From Planctomycetota bacterium (GTDB taxonomy: Bacteria > Planctomycetota > UBA1135 > GCA-002686595), in NCBI GenBank assembly GCA_027083445.1, contig JALWOP010000392.1, positions 1 to 64,000 on the forward strand: a DNA stretch of 64,000 bases. The letters run 5' to 3'. The notes under the pieces were generated by a model. The model was not told where the DNA came from. It worked only from the letters and a program-made list of their open reading frames with translations, and did no database searches. The position numbers and the translations under genes were made by a program. How positions within the stretch are numbered: position 1 is the first letter of the stretch; every line of letters starts with the position of its first letter. This document shows, piece after piece, positions 34,408-43,423 of this stretch.

Positions 34408-36495
34408 TCAATCCTCCATCTTCACGACAGCCACGGTTTCCACCGCACGGGCGGGGATTACCTCGTTGTAGGAAAGGACGCTCACCTTGGGCAGCGAGGC
34501 TTTGACGAGCTCGCCGACGAAGCGGCGCACGTTGGAGCGGACCAAGAGGACCACATCCAATCCGGCTTGCGTTGCCTGAGCGATGCTCTCGCCGATTCGC
34601 TCCATGAGCCCCTGGAGCCAAGCCGGGTTCACGGGTGGAGCATCGCTATCCCCCGTTCCAACCGCCGCCGCAAGTCGCATCTCGATCTCGGGATCGAGGG
34701 CAATGGCATGCAGAGTCCCGTTGTCCTTGGTGTGCTGCTCGCAAAGCACACGAGCCAGGCGTTGGCGTACGAGCTCGGATAGAGTCTCGATGTCCTTGGT
34801 CGTGCCCACGTGATCCGCGAGGGCCTCCAGGATGACCGGCATGTTGCGGATCGGTACATCCTCAGCCAACAGATTGCGCAAGACGCGCTGGATCTCCCCA
34901 TAGGTCATGCGCTCGGGGATCAGCTCCTCGACGACGGCGGGCGAGATCTGCTTGGCGTTCTCAACCAGCGCCTTGACGTCGTCGCGGGTCAGCAGCTCGC
35001 CCAGGACACTGCGCAGGGTCTCCGAGAGGTGTGTAATCAGGACACTGGTGGGATCGATGACGGTATACCCAAGTACCTCGGCCTCGTCCCTGCGCGCTTC
35101 GTCGATCCACCAGGCCGGAAGCCCGAAGGCCGGATCGGTGGTCTCGTCTCCACGGATCTTCCCCGCAACTCCGCCCGCATCCATGGCTAGGAACCGTCCC
35201 GGGTGGACCTCGCCACTGGCGACCTCTTGGCCACCGATGGTGATGCGGTAGGCACGCGGTGGTAGCTTGATGTTGTCCTTGATGCGCACTGGCGGAAGCA
35301 CGACCCCATGCCGCAAGGCGAAACGGCGGCGGAGCTGGGCGACGTGTTCGAGGATGCCGCTCCCAGCCTTGTCCTCGACGAGCGGGATCAGGCGGTAGCC
35401 GATCTCCAGGCCGACGCGATCGACCTGCAGGAGTTCGTTGACTTCTTCGTCCTGCGCCTGCGCGGCGTCGGCTTGCGTACCGGCCTCGGCCATCTGCTCT
35501 GCGTGGGCCGCAGCCGTCTCCTCCTCGGTCACTCGAGTCTGGTTCCAGAGGATCGCCAGAATCGTGGACAGGACGAAGAAGGGCAGCTTGGGCATGCCGG
35601 GCAGGATTCCGATCAGGAACATGGTCCCCGCGGCGATCAGGGTCGCCTTGGGGCGCCCGCTGAGCTGCCCCAGGAGCTTCGGACCCAGGCTCGATTCGCC
35701 GGTGTCCTTGGTGACCAGCACACCGGCTGCGGTCGAGATGAAGAGGGCGGGGATCTGGCTCACCAGCCCATCACCGATGGTCAACTTGGAATACCGATCG
35801 ACAGCCTCCCCCATGTCCATCCCGGCCAACGTCCCGATCGTGATACCCCCCACCAGGTTCAAGGCGGTGATGATGAGCCCGGCAATCGCATCGCCTCGAA
35901 CAAACTTGGAGGCGCCATCCATCGCTCCGTAGAACTCCGCCTCTCCGGCGATCTGTTGCCTGCGCAGCTTGGCTTGCTCACTGTCGATCAATCCGGCGTT
36001 CAAGTCGGCATCGATCGCCATCTGCTTGCCAGGCATGGCATCGAGCACGAAGCGTGCTGCCACCTCACTGATTCGTCCTGATCCCTTGGTGATGACGACG
36101 AACTGGATGATGATCAGGATCATGAAGACCACCAGGCCGACGGCCAGGTTGTCTCCCCCGACGTACTCCCCGAAGGCAGAAATGACCCTGCCCGCTTCAC
36201 CTCCGGTCAAGATGAGCCGCGTGCTTGCGACGTTGAGGCCCAGGCGAAAGAGGGTAGAGAAGAGCAGAATGGTCGGAAACGTCGAAAGCTCCGTCGAGGA
36301 GCGCGCGTTCATCGTCACCATGAGCAGCAGCACGCCCGCTGTCATGTTGGTCGCAAGCAAGAGATCCAAAGCCCACGCGGGCATCGGCGTCACCAGAGTG
36401 ACCAAGAGGCCGATCACTCCCAGCCCCAGGAAGAGGTCTGAGTAGCGCTTCAAGGCCGCGCCCAATCGATCGGTTTTCGTCGAGGAATCGTGCAT
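34408..36495 (-). CDS. flhA: Flagellar export gate protein
   Basis: 695 residues; a core membrane component of the type III flagellar export gate. Multiple N-terminal membrane helices, the FHIPEP region with ELSTFPTILLFSTLFRLGLNVASTRLIL, FVVITKGSGRISEVAARFVLDAMPGKQMAIDADL and ADLNAGLID, then the cytoplasmic domain (about 350-695) with YTVIDPTSVLITHLSETLRS, YGEIQRVLRNLLAEDVPIRN and EHVRRFVGEL-type end. One base upstream of flhF and 6 bp after flhB. Confidence 0.97.
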   Translation of the reverse strand: MHDSSTKTDRLGAALKRYSDLFLGLGVIGLLVTLVTPMPAWALDLLLATNMTAGVLLLMVTMNARSSTELSTFPTILLFSTLFRLGLNVASTRLILTGGEAGRVISAFGEYVGGDNLAVGLVVFMILIIIQFVVITKGSGRISEVAARFVLDAMPGKQMAIDADLNAGLIDSEQAKLRRQQIAGEAEFYGAMDGASKFVRGDAIAGLIITALNLVGGITIGTLAGMDMGEAVDRYSKLTIGDGLVSQIPALFISTAAGVLVTKDTGESSLGPKLLGQLSGRPKATLIAAGTMFLIGILPGMPKLPFFVLSTILAILWNQTRVTEEETAAAHAEQMAEAGTQADAAQAQDEEVNELLQVDRVGLEIGYRLIPLVEDKAGSGILEHVAQLRRRFALRHGVVLPPVRIKDNIKLPPRAYRITIGGQEVASGEVHPGRFLAMDAGGVAGKIRGDETTDPAFGLPAWWIDEARRDEAEVLGYTVIDPTSVLITHLSETLRSVLGELLTRDDVKALVENAKQISPAVVEELIPERMTYGEIQRVLRNLLAEDVPIRNMPVILEALADHVGTTKDIETLSELVRQRLARVLCEQHTKDNGTLHAIALDPEIEMRLAAAVGTGDSDAPPVNPAWLQGLMERIGESIAQATQAGLDVVLLVRSNVRRFVGELVKASLPKVSVLSYNEVIPARAVETVAVVKMED

Positions 36496-36501
36496 GGCTC
36501 A

Positions 36502-37593
36502 CTATGCCGTCAGTGGGGCTTTTCCTTGGACGCGATAGACGTAGGCCAGAACACCCGCCACAGCGGCAAAGAGATCCTCGGGAACCTCGTCACCGATGTC
36601 GCAGCTGCGGTGCAAGGCCCGTGCAAGAGGCGGATCCTCGTAGATGAGCACACCGGCCTCTCGGGCCACGCTCTTGATGCGCTGCGCAACCTGATCGACC
36701 CCCTTGGCCACGACGCGAGGTGCGCCGCTGCTCTGGTCGTCGTAGTCGAGTGCCACGGCGAAGTGGGTCGGGTTGGTCACTACAACCGTTGCATCCGGCA
36801 CCGCCTCCATCATGCGCCGACTCGCCACCTCACGCTGGATCTGCCGGATACGGGCCTTGACCATTGGGTCGCCCTCGGTGCTCTTGTTCTCGTCCTTGAT
36901 CTCCTTCTTCGACATGCGCATGTCCTTGGCGAACTGTGTTCGCTGGAACCACAGATCGAAGATCGAGAGCGCCAGAATCGCCAAGACTCCGGCAATGGCG
37001 ACCTTGCTCGCTAGGAAGCCGATGGCCCTCACCACCGGACCCAGGTCCCCCCCGGCCAGATTCCCGACGCGCAGGATGTCTTTCCAGGTCACCAGGACGA
37101 CTGTGGTCCCCAGTGCGATGAGCTTGAGGGCCGCGAGCCCCGTGCGTGTCCAAGCGGTGACGCTGAACATGCGCTTCAGACCGGCGATGGGGTCCAGCTT
37201 GTTCGGCTTGGGTTGCACGGCCTTGGGCGAGAGGCGCAGGCCCCCGACCTGAGCTAGACCGATCACTGCCGCCAGAATCACGACGGGCAGGATCAGCATC
37301 AGCAGGGTGGGCAGGACTCCCTGGACGGCACCGCGCAGCAGGGCGACGAAGCTGTGATCATCCAACTCGGCCGGTCCGAGGTCACCGACGCGCGCGAGTC
37401 CCCCGGCGACCCCGGCTCCCGCTGCCTGAGCCAGGCGTGGCCCGACCGTAACGAAGGCGAGCAGGCCGGCCACGAGAGTCGCGGCCGACATGATCTCGCT
37501 GGAGAAGGGCACCTGTCCCTCTTCGCGAGCTTCGTTCAGCCGCTTGGCAGTGGCCTCTTCAGTCTTCTCGTCCTTCTCGGGTCCGTCTGCCAT
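36502..37593 (-). CDS. flhB: Flagellar export substrate-specificity switch
   Basis: 363 residues. N-terminal membrane region followed by a C-terminal cytoplasmic domain with the autocleavage motif NPTH (VVVTNPTHFAVALDYD near residue 270) and the conserved AREAGVLIYEDPPLARAL. Also SKKEIKDENKSTEGDPMVKARIRQIQREVA linking the two. Cleavage switches export from rod/hook to filament substrates. One base after the fliR stop. Confidence 0.97.
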   Translation of the reverse strand: MADGPEKDEKTEEATAKRLNEAREEGQVPFSSEIMSAATLVAGLLAFVTVGPRLAQAAGAGVAGGLARVGDLGPAELDDHSFVALLRGAVQGVLPTLLMLILPVVILAAVIGLAQVGGLRLSPKAVQPKPNKLDPIAGLKRMFSVTAWTRTGLAALKLIALGTTVVLVTWKDILRVGNLAGGDLGPVVRAIGFLASKVAIAGVLAILALSIFDLWFQRTQFAKDMRMSKKEIKDENKSTEGDPMVKARIRQIQREVASRRMMEAVPDATVVVTNPTHFAVALDYDDQSSGAPRVVAKGVDQVAQRIKSVAREAGVLIYEDPPLARALHRSCDIGDEVPEDLFAAVAGVLAYVYRVQGKAPLTA

Positions 37594-37594
37594 C

Positions 37595-38368
37595 TCAGAC
37601 CACCAGGGCGTCCAGAGTCTCTGCCAGGCCGGCCATCAATCGCTGGAGGAGTCGATCGAGAGCAGGCGCCAGCATGGGTGCAAAGATGAACATGGCCACC
37701 AGTCCGCCGGAGATGCGCAGACTGAAGCCGAACTCCAGCACGTTGATCTGCGGAACCGCGCGTGTCAGAAGCCCCAAGACCAGCGAGATCATCATCAAGA
37801 GGATCAAGACAGGGGCTGCCAGGGTCATTCCGGCCGCAAACATCTGGCTGAACTGCTCGACCGCAACCCCGGGCAGGGCACCCGACAGAGAGAGCCTTGC
37901 GATAGGCGCACGCTCATAGGAATCCACCAGGGCTCGAATGACCCAGTGGTGACCATCGACGGCCAGGAAAGCCAGGAAGAAGAGCAGCTCGTATAGATGA
38001 GCGATGATGGGCACGCTCGTTCCAGAGCCGGGATCGACGACGCTGGCCATATTGAAGACCATCTCGGTCCCGATCAGCTCCCCGGCCACCCGCACCGCCA
38101 ACACCGCCGCGTGGAGGGAGAAGGCCAGGATCAGGCCGATCAACAGCTCGCGCAGACCGAGGATCCCGAGCTCAATGACACTGGAGGTCGGTACCACAGG
38201 GAACCCCGCCAATGAGAAGAGCAGACATGCCAGAACTCCGATCAGCCCGATCTTGTAACCACTGAACGTCGTCCCCGTCCCGATCAAGGGCGAGGCAAGC
38301 ACCAGGGCGCTCGTCCGAACCAGGAAGAGCGCAAAGGCCTCGAGCATTCCGGGCGGAGGGAAGTTCAC
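37595..38368 (-). CDS. fliR: Flagellar export gate protein
   Basis: 257 residues with about six membrane helices, beginning LEAFALFLVRTSALVLASPLIG and including LGLRELLIGLILAFSLHAAVLAVRVAGELIGTEMVFNMASVVDPG, the most conserved FliR block. ATG at 38368 overlaps the fliQ stop as ATGA. Confidence 0.95.
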   Translation of the reverse strand: MNFPPPGMLEAFALFLVRTSALVLASPLIGTGTTFSGYKIGLIGVLACLLFSLAGFPVVPTSSVIELGILGLRELLIGLILAFSLHAAVLAVRVAGELIGTEMVFNMASVVDPGSGTSVPIIAHLYELLFFLAFLAVDGHHWVIRALVDSYERAPIARLSLSGALPGVAVEQFSQMFAAGMTLAAPVLILLMMISLVLGLLTRAVPQINVLEFGFSLRISGGLVAMFIFAPMLAPALDRLLQRLMAGLAETLDALVV

Positions 38369-38646
38369 GACAGGCCGAACTCCACCATCTGTTGCAGAAT
38401 GCGGCGGGTGAAGTCGCCCAGGAGCTGCAGCGCGGGAGCGAGCAGCATGAGAGTGACGAGCATGACCGCCATCATCTTGGGTACGAGGGCCATGGTCTGT
38501 TCCTGGACACTGGTCAAGGCCTGGAACAGAGAGACGAGCACGCCGACGATCAAGCCGACTAGAAGCACCGGACCCGCGACCGCCAGGGTCGTCAGGAGCA
38601 ACTCACGCGCCAGGTCGACAATGCGTACGTCGATGGTCTCCATCAT
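38365..38646 (-). CDS. fliQ: Flagellar export gate protein
   Basis: 93 residues, two membrane helices, with VLLVGLIVGVLVSLFQALTSVQEQTMALVPKMMAVML, the FliQ signature. The start is the ATG at 38646, overlapping the fliP stop as ATGA; a longer open frame upstream is antisense-like shadow of fliP. The stop overlaps the fliR start in the same way. Confidence 0.95.
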   Translation of the reverse strand: MMETIDVRIVDLARELLLTTLAVAGPVLLVGLIVGVLVSLFQALTSVQEQTMALVPKMMAVMLVTLMLLAPALQLLGDFTRRILQQMVEFGLS

Positions 38647-39485
38647 CAACCTCCCACGAAGCTGGTCACGACCGACTGACAAACCAGATGCCAGCCATCG
38701 ACGAGGACAAACACGAGGATCTTCACCGGCGTCGAGATCATCACCGGTGGCAACATGAACATGCCCATCGACAGGAGCACGCTGCTGACGATCAGGTCGA
38801 TGACCAGGAAGGGCAAGAACAGCAGGAAGCCCATTTGGAAAGCCGTCTTGAGCTCGGAGAGCACGAAGGCCGGAATGACGACGCTCACTGGCAGCTCTCC
38901 GGGCTCCGGCAATTCCTCCGCCTTTTCGGCCGCGAGAACGACACCGTCCTGGCTCAGATCCGCGAACAGGGCGAGCTCGTTCTGACGGGTGTTGTGCACC
39001 AGGAAGTTCGCCATGCGCGTCCAAGCCACATGGGCGGCATCCGAGGTCGAGAGTTCGCCCTCTTGGTAGGGCTCCCAAGCGGCGTGATAGATGTCGCCGG
39101 CCACCGGCCCCATGACGAACATGGTCAGGAAGAGCGACAACCCGATCAGGACCGGGTTGGGCGGGAGTTCGTTTACCGAAAGCGCACGGCGGACAAACGA
39201 GAGAACAATCACGATGCGTGTGAAGCTCGTGATCGTGATCAGAACGGCGGGGAGTAACGAGAGGACGGTCAGCAGCAGCGCCACCTCGACTGCGGTCGAG
39301 AGACGCGAGCCGCTCTTCTCTTGACCCGTGGCCGCATCGACGGCTTGGTCAAGGTCGAAGGGCACGCCAAGCTCCGCTGCGGATACCTCGTCCGGTCCCG
39401 GCGCACTCTCTTGGGCCGCCGCAGGCGAGACGCAGAGAGTCCCCAGGAGCAGGCAGAGCGCCAGCCACCAAGTCTTGGGCTTCAC
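38646..39485 (-). CDS. fliP: Flagellar export gate protein
   Basis: 279 residues with a signal peptide (TWWLALCLLLGTLCVSPAAAQ). FliP signatures: LLTVLSLLPAVLITITSFTRIVIVLSFVRRAL, PPNPVLIGLSLFLTMFVMGPV, and PAFVLSELKTAFQMGFLLFLPFLVIDLIVSSVLLSMGMFMLPPVMISTPVK. Residues 22-60 are an acidic spacer. Forms the pore with FliQ and FliR. Overlaps fliO by ATGA. Confidence 0.97.
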   Translation of the reverse strand: MKPKTWWLALCLLLGTLCVSPAAAQESAPGPDEVSAAELGVPFDLDQAVDAATGQEKSGSRLSTAVEVALLLTVLSLLPAVLITITSFTRIVIVLSFVRRALSVNELPPNPVLIGLSLFLTMFVMGPVAGDIYHAAWEPYQEGELSTSDAAHVAWTRMANFLVHNTRQNELALFADLSQDGVVLAAEKAEELPEPGELPVSVVIPAFVLSELKTAFQMGFLLFLPFLVIDLIVSSVLLSMGMFMLPPVMISTPVKILVFVLVDGWHLVCQSVVTSFVGG

Positions 39486-39859
39486 GAAATGAGCTCCTTG
39501 GTGCGCATGGGCGCCGGCTCTTCACCCCTGCGACGGCGAGCCAGGCGAGCCTTGGCCACCTCGAAGAGGCGTTCAAAGGCCTCCGGTTCGTCCTTTTGGG
39601 TCGGCCTCTTGCCGATGACCGCGTCCAACTCCGCAACCAGGGAGACATCCTTGTCCCCTAGTCCAAGGGCGAAGGTACGGTCGTAGCAGCGCACCACCGC
39701 CAACTGGCGCTTGCCTCCCAGGGGCAGCACGTCGATCACGGCCAAGGATCGTTTCGAGGCCCGTGCGGTGAGCGATCCGGCGATCAATCGCTTGATCACG
39801 AATCCAGCCAGGAACACCAGGGCCAAGAGGACCCCCACCACCATGAAGTAGTGGGTCAT
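39482..39859 (-). CDS. fliO: Flagellar biosynthesis protein FliO
   Basis: 125 residues from ATG 39859: one membrane helix (residues 5-22, YFMVVGVLLALVFLAGFVI), then a soluble FliO-type domain with RASKRSLAVIDVLPLGGKRQLAVVRCYDRTFALGLGDKDVSLVAEL. FliO assists FliP assembly. A GTG at 39916 would add 19 residues, but the predicted sigma-54 start of transcription (about 39918) leaves almost no leader for it, so ATG 39859 is preferred. First gene of the long minus-strand export operon; its stop overlaps fliP. Confidence 0.9.
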   Translation of the reverse strand: MTHYFMVVGVLLALVFLAGFVIKRLIAGSLTARASKRSLAVIDVLPLGGKRQLAVVRCYDRTFALGLGDKDVSLVAELDAVIGKRPTQKDEPEAFERLFEVAKARLARRRRGEEPAPMRTKELIS

Positions 39860-39928
39860 GTCCAGGCCATCCGAGCCCAGGCGGGCGGGACTTTCGAGCA
39901 GGGAGAAGAGGGTCACGCCCCCCCCCTG

Positions 39929-39944
39929 TGCAAGGGGTATGCCA
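39929..39944 (-). promoter_or_regulatory. Sigma-54 promoter of the fliO-fliA operon
   Basis: On the minus strand TGGCAT, then five bases, then TTGCA. The GG and GC doublets are 10 bases apart as the -24/-12 class requires; 14 of the conserved positions agree with TGGCACG-N4-TTGCA apart from two. It lies just upstream of fliO. Confidence 0.75.
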
Positions 39945-40073
39945 AGCCCCGCAAGTCCCCTGACGAGGCCTGGAGCGCCCCTGTCAGGCGGGGACTGTCG
40001 GGAACTACCTCAGGGTGTCGGCATTCCCAACACGCGAGGCCCCGACGAGGGCCACGGGCTGGGGGGCCGATTC

Positions 40074-40430
40074 TCAGGCGGACCAGGCCTGTGAAGAGCG
40101 TTCGCCTGCGCTGGCTGCCTTCATGGCCGCGCTCGAGAGCTGCGCGCGCTCTAGGAGCGCGCACAGGCGATCTCGATCCCGGGTCACAGCCAGGACGAGC
40201 ACGGCGTGCACGCGAGCCAGGTTGCTGAGCTCCTCCCGAAGGCGCTCACGCTCTTCCCCCTGGGCCTGTCGCAGAAGGAGGGCCGGATCCCCCAGTTCGG
40301 CGAAGCCGGTCTCCAAAGTTCGGAAGGCACGCCCGACATCCGGATCCTCCGGGGAGGCCGCGTCGATGGCAGCCAGACACTCGCGTACCACCCCTTGAAG
40401 GGCTCGGATCCGGTCGAAGGCGTCCGTCAC
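40074..40430 (-). CDS. FliT-like flagellar chaperone (small helical protein)
   Basis: 118 residues, all helical: FDRIRALQGVVRECLAAI, DVGRAFRTLETGFAELGD and LREELSNLARVHAVLVLAVTRDRDRLCALLERAQL. Its GTG overlaps the fliS stop (TAGTG), the position usually held by fliT or another export chaperone. The sequence itself is too divergent for a firm family call. Last gene of the fliD-fliS unit; 157 bp of intergenic sequence with a sigma-54 promoter separate it from fliO. Confidence 0.6.
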   Translation of the reverse strand: MTDAFDRIRALQGVVRECLAAIDAASPEDPDVGRAFRTLETGFAELGDPALLLRQAQGEERERLREELSNLARVHAVLVLAVTRDRDRLCALLERAQLSSAAMKAASAGERSSQAWSA

Positions 40431-40816
40431 TAGGCCGCCTGCCCTTCCAACTCCACATGCCTCCAGGCATCGAGCAACGTGCGCAGAATGCGCGTTACCC
40501 CGGGAAGACGCTCGCTACTGCGCTCCATCCCCGCCTTGCCAAGCTCGTCCTCGCAGAACAGATAAAGGCGCTCCAGATTCCGAGTGACCTCGGGCGCATC
40601 GACGGAGTGATCGATGGCCAGCCGTAGCTCGGTGATGATGGCGTCGGCTCGTCCCACCAGGTAGAAGAAGCGACCTTCAGGGTCTTCGACATTCTCCCGC
40701 TGGGCCTGCTCCAGGAAGCGGAGAGCTCCCTCGTAGAGCAGGCGCACGATCTTGATGGGAGGAGCGTTCTCGATCGTGGAGTTGCGGTAGGCGTCGGCGG
40801 CGGCTCGAGTATCCAT
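40430..40816 (-). CDS. fliS: Flagellin export chaperone
   Basis: 128 residues, the FliS size. Begins AAADAYRNSTIENAPPIKIVRLLYEGALRFLEQA, which is the canonical FliS start (YRxxxxxxAPPxxLVxMLYDGALRFL), with LVGRADAIITELRLAIDHSVDAPEVTRNLERLYLFCEDEL. Binds flagellin C-termini in the cytoplasm before export. 17 bp downstream of fliD. Confidence 0.94.
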   Translation of the reverse strand: MDTRAAADAYRNSTIENAPPIKIVRLLYEGALRFLEQAQRENVEDPEGRFFYLVGRADAIITELRLAIDHSVDAPEVTRNLERLYLFCEDELGKAGMERSSERLPGVTRILRTLLDAWRHVELEGQAA

Positions 40817-40833
40817 GGCTTCGATAGCAGAGG

Positions 40834-42369
40834 CTAGGCGGATGCATTCAAGGCTCCCGACAGGGCCGCGCCCTGAGCATTGAGAGCCCCCATGAGTTCT
40901 TCTAGGCGGGAGAAGCGCAAAACGAGGTTGCGCCGGAAACCCTCCAGACGCTGTTCCATGGTTGCGATCTGATCATCGAAGCGTGACATGGACGAACGAA
41001 TCGTGCTCTCCTTCAAGTCGAAGAGAGCGTCCAAGCTCACGCGCTCGCCCGTGTTCGGGTCGATGTCACCCTCGTAGGTGCCGAACATGCGGTCGATCTC
41101 GCGCACGAGAGAGGCAGCCAGCCCCGAGTCCGCAGTCGTGTCCTCGTAGTAGGCGCTGGTGTTCGGATCGGCCCCCCCGTTGTCGAAACCGTCCGAATCG
41201 ACGAAGAGGTCCCCAAAGAGATCGACGTCGTTCGCGAGCTTCTCGTCGAAGACGGTGCTGTCGATCGAGAGCGTGCCGTCGTTACCCTGTTTGATCCCGA
41301 TCAGCGAAAGCGTCGAATACCCCTGGGTGTCGTTGGAGACGACGGTGGGATCCACATTGAAGAGAGCTCGATCGATGTTGGCCCGCACCGTGGACAGGAT
41401 CGAGTCTCCGAAAAGGGCTCCGGTCGTACCCGCCTCGCCCTCGGTCTCTGAAGGCGTGTAGGTGGACTGTGTGTTGATGAACCCCACCACATCGTTGTAC
41501 GCGCTGATGAAGGTGTCGATGTTCTCACGGATCGCTTCCTTGTCCGAATCGACGGTGAACGTGATGGGGGTGTTCGCCGGCGTGGTGGACAGCAGGTTGA
41601 TCTCGAGGCCGGTGAAGACATCGGAGAAGTCGTTGCTGGAACGTTCGAACTGGAGATCATCGATGATCGCTTGGGCATTGTTGCCCACGGTCAGGTTGTT
41701 CGCGCTCGTAGGGTCCCCGTTGGCGTCCGGAGCCGAGTAGGTGATCGAGAGCCCAGCGATGTCCGTGGCGATGTTGGCGATGCGGTTGTCTTCCCCTGAA
41801 TCCTTGGACGAGAGCACCAAGCGGTACTGCGGGCTTGTCGATGTCCCGGTGTTGACCACCTCTGCGTTGACCACATCCCCGGCCATGTCTTCGATGGCGC
41901 TGGCAAGGTTGTTCAGGGATGACGACGAGGCATTCACCGTCAATGAATAAGAGGTCGTCCCGATGTCGAAGGTCAGTTGCTGGCCGTCGGCACTGGCCAG
42001 GTCGGTATCCGGATCGCTGACCGCATCAAAGGCCCAGCGGTCGACCGAGGCCAGCTTCAGAACCTCGAGGCTGTGGCTCCCAGCCTGAGCCCCACCCGTA
42101 GCGTTGATCGTCGCTACGCTGCTATCGGTGTTGTCGACCTTCCAGGCAAAGAAGTCGTCCACAGTGGAGAGGGTCTCCGCCGCCGTCTTGAGCGCCTTGA
42201 CCTTCGTGCCGAACTCATCGAGCTTGTCGAGCTTGTCCTGCTCGGCGGCCTTCTTCTGCTCGATGAGCTGGATCGGAATCCGCTCCAGCGAAACGAGCTG
42301 CTGAATGATCGCCTGGGTGTCCAACCCGCTAGCGAGTCCGGAAAAGGAGATGCCCGTACTGTTGACCAT
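40834..42369 (-). CDS. fliD: Flagellar hook-associated protein 2 (filament cap)
   Basis: 511 residues. N-terminus VNSTGISFSGLASGLDTQAIIQQLVSLERIPIQLIEQKKAAEQ is the FliD signature; the C-terminus (residues 440-511) is a coiled coil with RFDDQIATMEQRLEGFRRNLVLRFSRLEELMGALNAQGAALSGAL, matching FliD. The middle is threonine/aspartate rich as in other caps. Caps the filament and promotes flagellin folding. The ATG at 42369 is preferred over 42456, which is upstream of the family start. Confidence 0.95.
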   Translation of the reverse strand: MVNSTGISFSGLASGLDTQAIIQQLVSLERIPIQLIEQKKAAEQDKLDKLDEFGTKVKALKTAAETLSTVDDFFAWKVDNTDSSVATINATGGAQAGSHSLEVLKLASVDRWAFDAVSDPDTDLASADGQQLTFDIGTTSYSLTVNASSSSLNNLASAIEDMAGDVVNAEVVNTGTSTSPQYRLVLSSKDSGEDNRIANIATDIAGLSITYSAPDANGDPTSANNLTVGNNAQAIIDDLQFERSSNDFSDVFTGLEINLLSTTPANTPITFTVDSDKEAIRENIDTFISAYNDVVGFINTQSTYTPSETEGEAGTTGALFGDSILSTVRANIDRALFNVDPTVVSNDTQGYSTLSLIGIKQGNDGTLSIDSTVFDEKLANDVDLFGDLFVDSDGFDNGGADPNTSAYYEDTTADSGLAASLVREIDRMFGTYEGDIDPNTGERVSLDALFDLKESTIRSSMSRFDDQIATMEQRLEGFRRNLVLRFSRLEELMGALNAQGAALSGALNASA

Positions 42370-42535
42370 ACTTGTGTTCTCGGCTGGACGGCTGGAGAGG
42401 TGAGTCCAGCCGAGGGATTCCTGTCTGCCATCGCCCGAATCGATCCATCCCGACACGGAAAAGCCTTCCGGAATCTTTTTCGACCCCTCTGCTGTGTCCG
42501 CCTAGCGCAGGTGGGGCTCAGGCAAGCACGACAAA

Positions 42536-42565
42536 CGAGGGCCCCGCCAACCGGCGAGGCCCTCG
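42536..42565 (-). terminator. Intrinsic terminator after flagellin 1
   Basis: Hairpin with arms cgagggcc and ggccctcg plus an inner cgcc/ggcg pair; followed on the minus strand by TTTGTCGT. Confidence 0.75.
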
Positions 42566-42577
42566 AGGTTTCCGGTT

Positions 42578-42600
42578 CGAACCTGGGAGCCCCAGGTTCG
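42578..42600 (-). terminator. Second hairpin directly after flagellin 1
   Basis: Perfect 10-bp inverted repeat cgaacctggg/cccaggttcg with a 3-base loop, eight bases after the flagellin stop. No T-run follows, so it may stabilise the mRNA 3' end rather than terminate. Confidence 0.6.
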
Positions 42601-42607
42601 TTCTGGA

Positions 42608-43423
42608 CTAGCCGAGCAGCGACAGAGCGAGCTGCGGCTGGGTGTTGGCCTGGGCCAGCACCGCCGTAGCGGCCTGCTGCAGGATGGAGTTCCGGGTCAG
42701 GTCCGCGGTCTCGGAGGCCACGTCCACGTCGCGGATGCGGCTTTCGGCGCTCGAGAGGTTCTCGCGCACGCTGAGGATGGAGGCCAGAGACGAGCTGAGG
42801 CGGTTTTGGTCCGCACCCAGTTGCCCGCGCGCGGTGTTGACCGAGCTGATGGCGGTGTCGATGGCGGCAAGAGCGGTCGAGGCGTTGGTGGTCGTGGTGA
42901 CCGCCAGGGTGTCGGTACCCAGGGTAGCCGACTGCACATCGACGGTGTTGACCGTGATGGTCTGACCGGAATCCAGGCCCACCTGGATGGTGGCGCCCGT
43001 GGTGTTGTTCAAGAGGGCGATGCCGTTGAACTCGGTCTGGGTCGCGATTCGGTTGATCTCGCTGTCCAGGGCCTGGAATTCGGTGTCCAGGGTGGCACGG
43101 TCTTCCGTATCGAGGGTCCCGTTGGCGGATTGCATGGCGAGCTCGCGCATCCGGCCGAGGATGTTGGAGACCTCGTTGAGGGCTCCTTCCGCGGTCTGAG
43201 CGAGAGAGATGCCGTCCTGCGCGTTACGCGCAGCGACACCGTAGGAGCGGATCTGGGAGCGCATCTTCTCGGAGATGCCCAGACCGGCAGCGTCATCGGC
43301 CGCCGTCGAAATCCGCAGTCCAGAGGACAGGCGGGCGTAGTTTCCCTGCAGCCGAGAAGTGACCCCAAAGAGGTTCTTCTGGGCGGTCAGGGACGCCACG
43401 TTGGTATTGACTCGAAGTCCCAT
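42608..43423 (-). CDS. fliC: Flagellin 1
   Basis: 271 residues; filament subunit. Typical N-terminal D0/D1 (MGLRVNTNVASLTAQKNL, RLSSGLRISTAADDAAGLGISEKMRSQIR, LAMQSANGTLDTEDRATLDTEFQALDSEINRIA) and C-terminal D1/D0 (AESRIRDVDVASETADLTRNSILQQAATAVLAQANTQPQLALSLL). The variable outer domain is minimal, so the filament is of the slim type. A near-identical-length paralogue lies 441 bp upstream. Ribosome-binding-like aagga precedes the ATG. Confidence 0.97.
   Translation of the reverse strand: MGLRVNTNVASLTAQKNLFGVTSRLQGNYARLSSGLRISTAADDAAGLGISEKMRSQIRSYGVAARNAQDGISLAQTAEGALNEVSNILGRMRELAMQSANGTLDTEDRATLDTEFQALDSEINRIATQTEFNGIALLNNTTGATIQVGLDSGQTITVNTVDVQSATLGTDTLAVTTTTNASTALAAIDTAISSVNTARGQLGADQNRLSSSLASILSVRENLSSAESRIRDVDVASETADLTRNSILQQAATAVLAQANTQPQLALSLLG

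Larger units (their letters stand above)
42370..42607. other. fliD leader and flagellin 1 terminator region
   Basis: 238 bases. Close to fliD is an inverted repeat (42381-42389 with 42404-42412, loop 14) that would form a hairpin in the fliD leader. Further on are the two terminator-like hairpins of flagellin 1. No clear sigma-28 or sigma-54 promoter for fliD was found. Confidence 0.6.
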
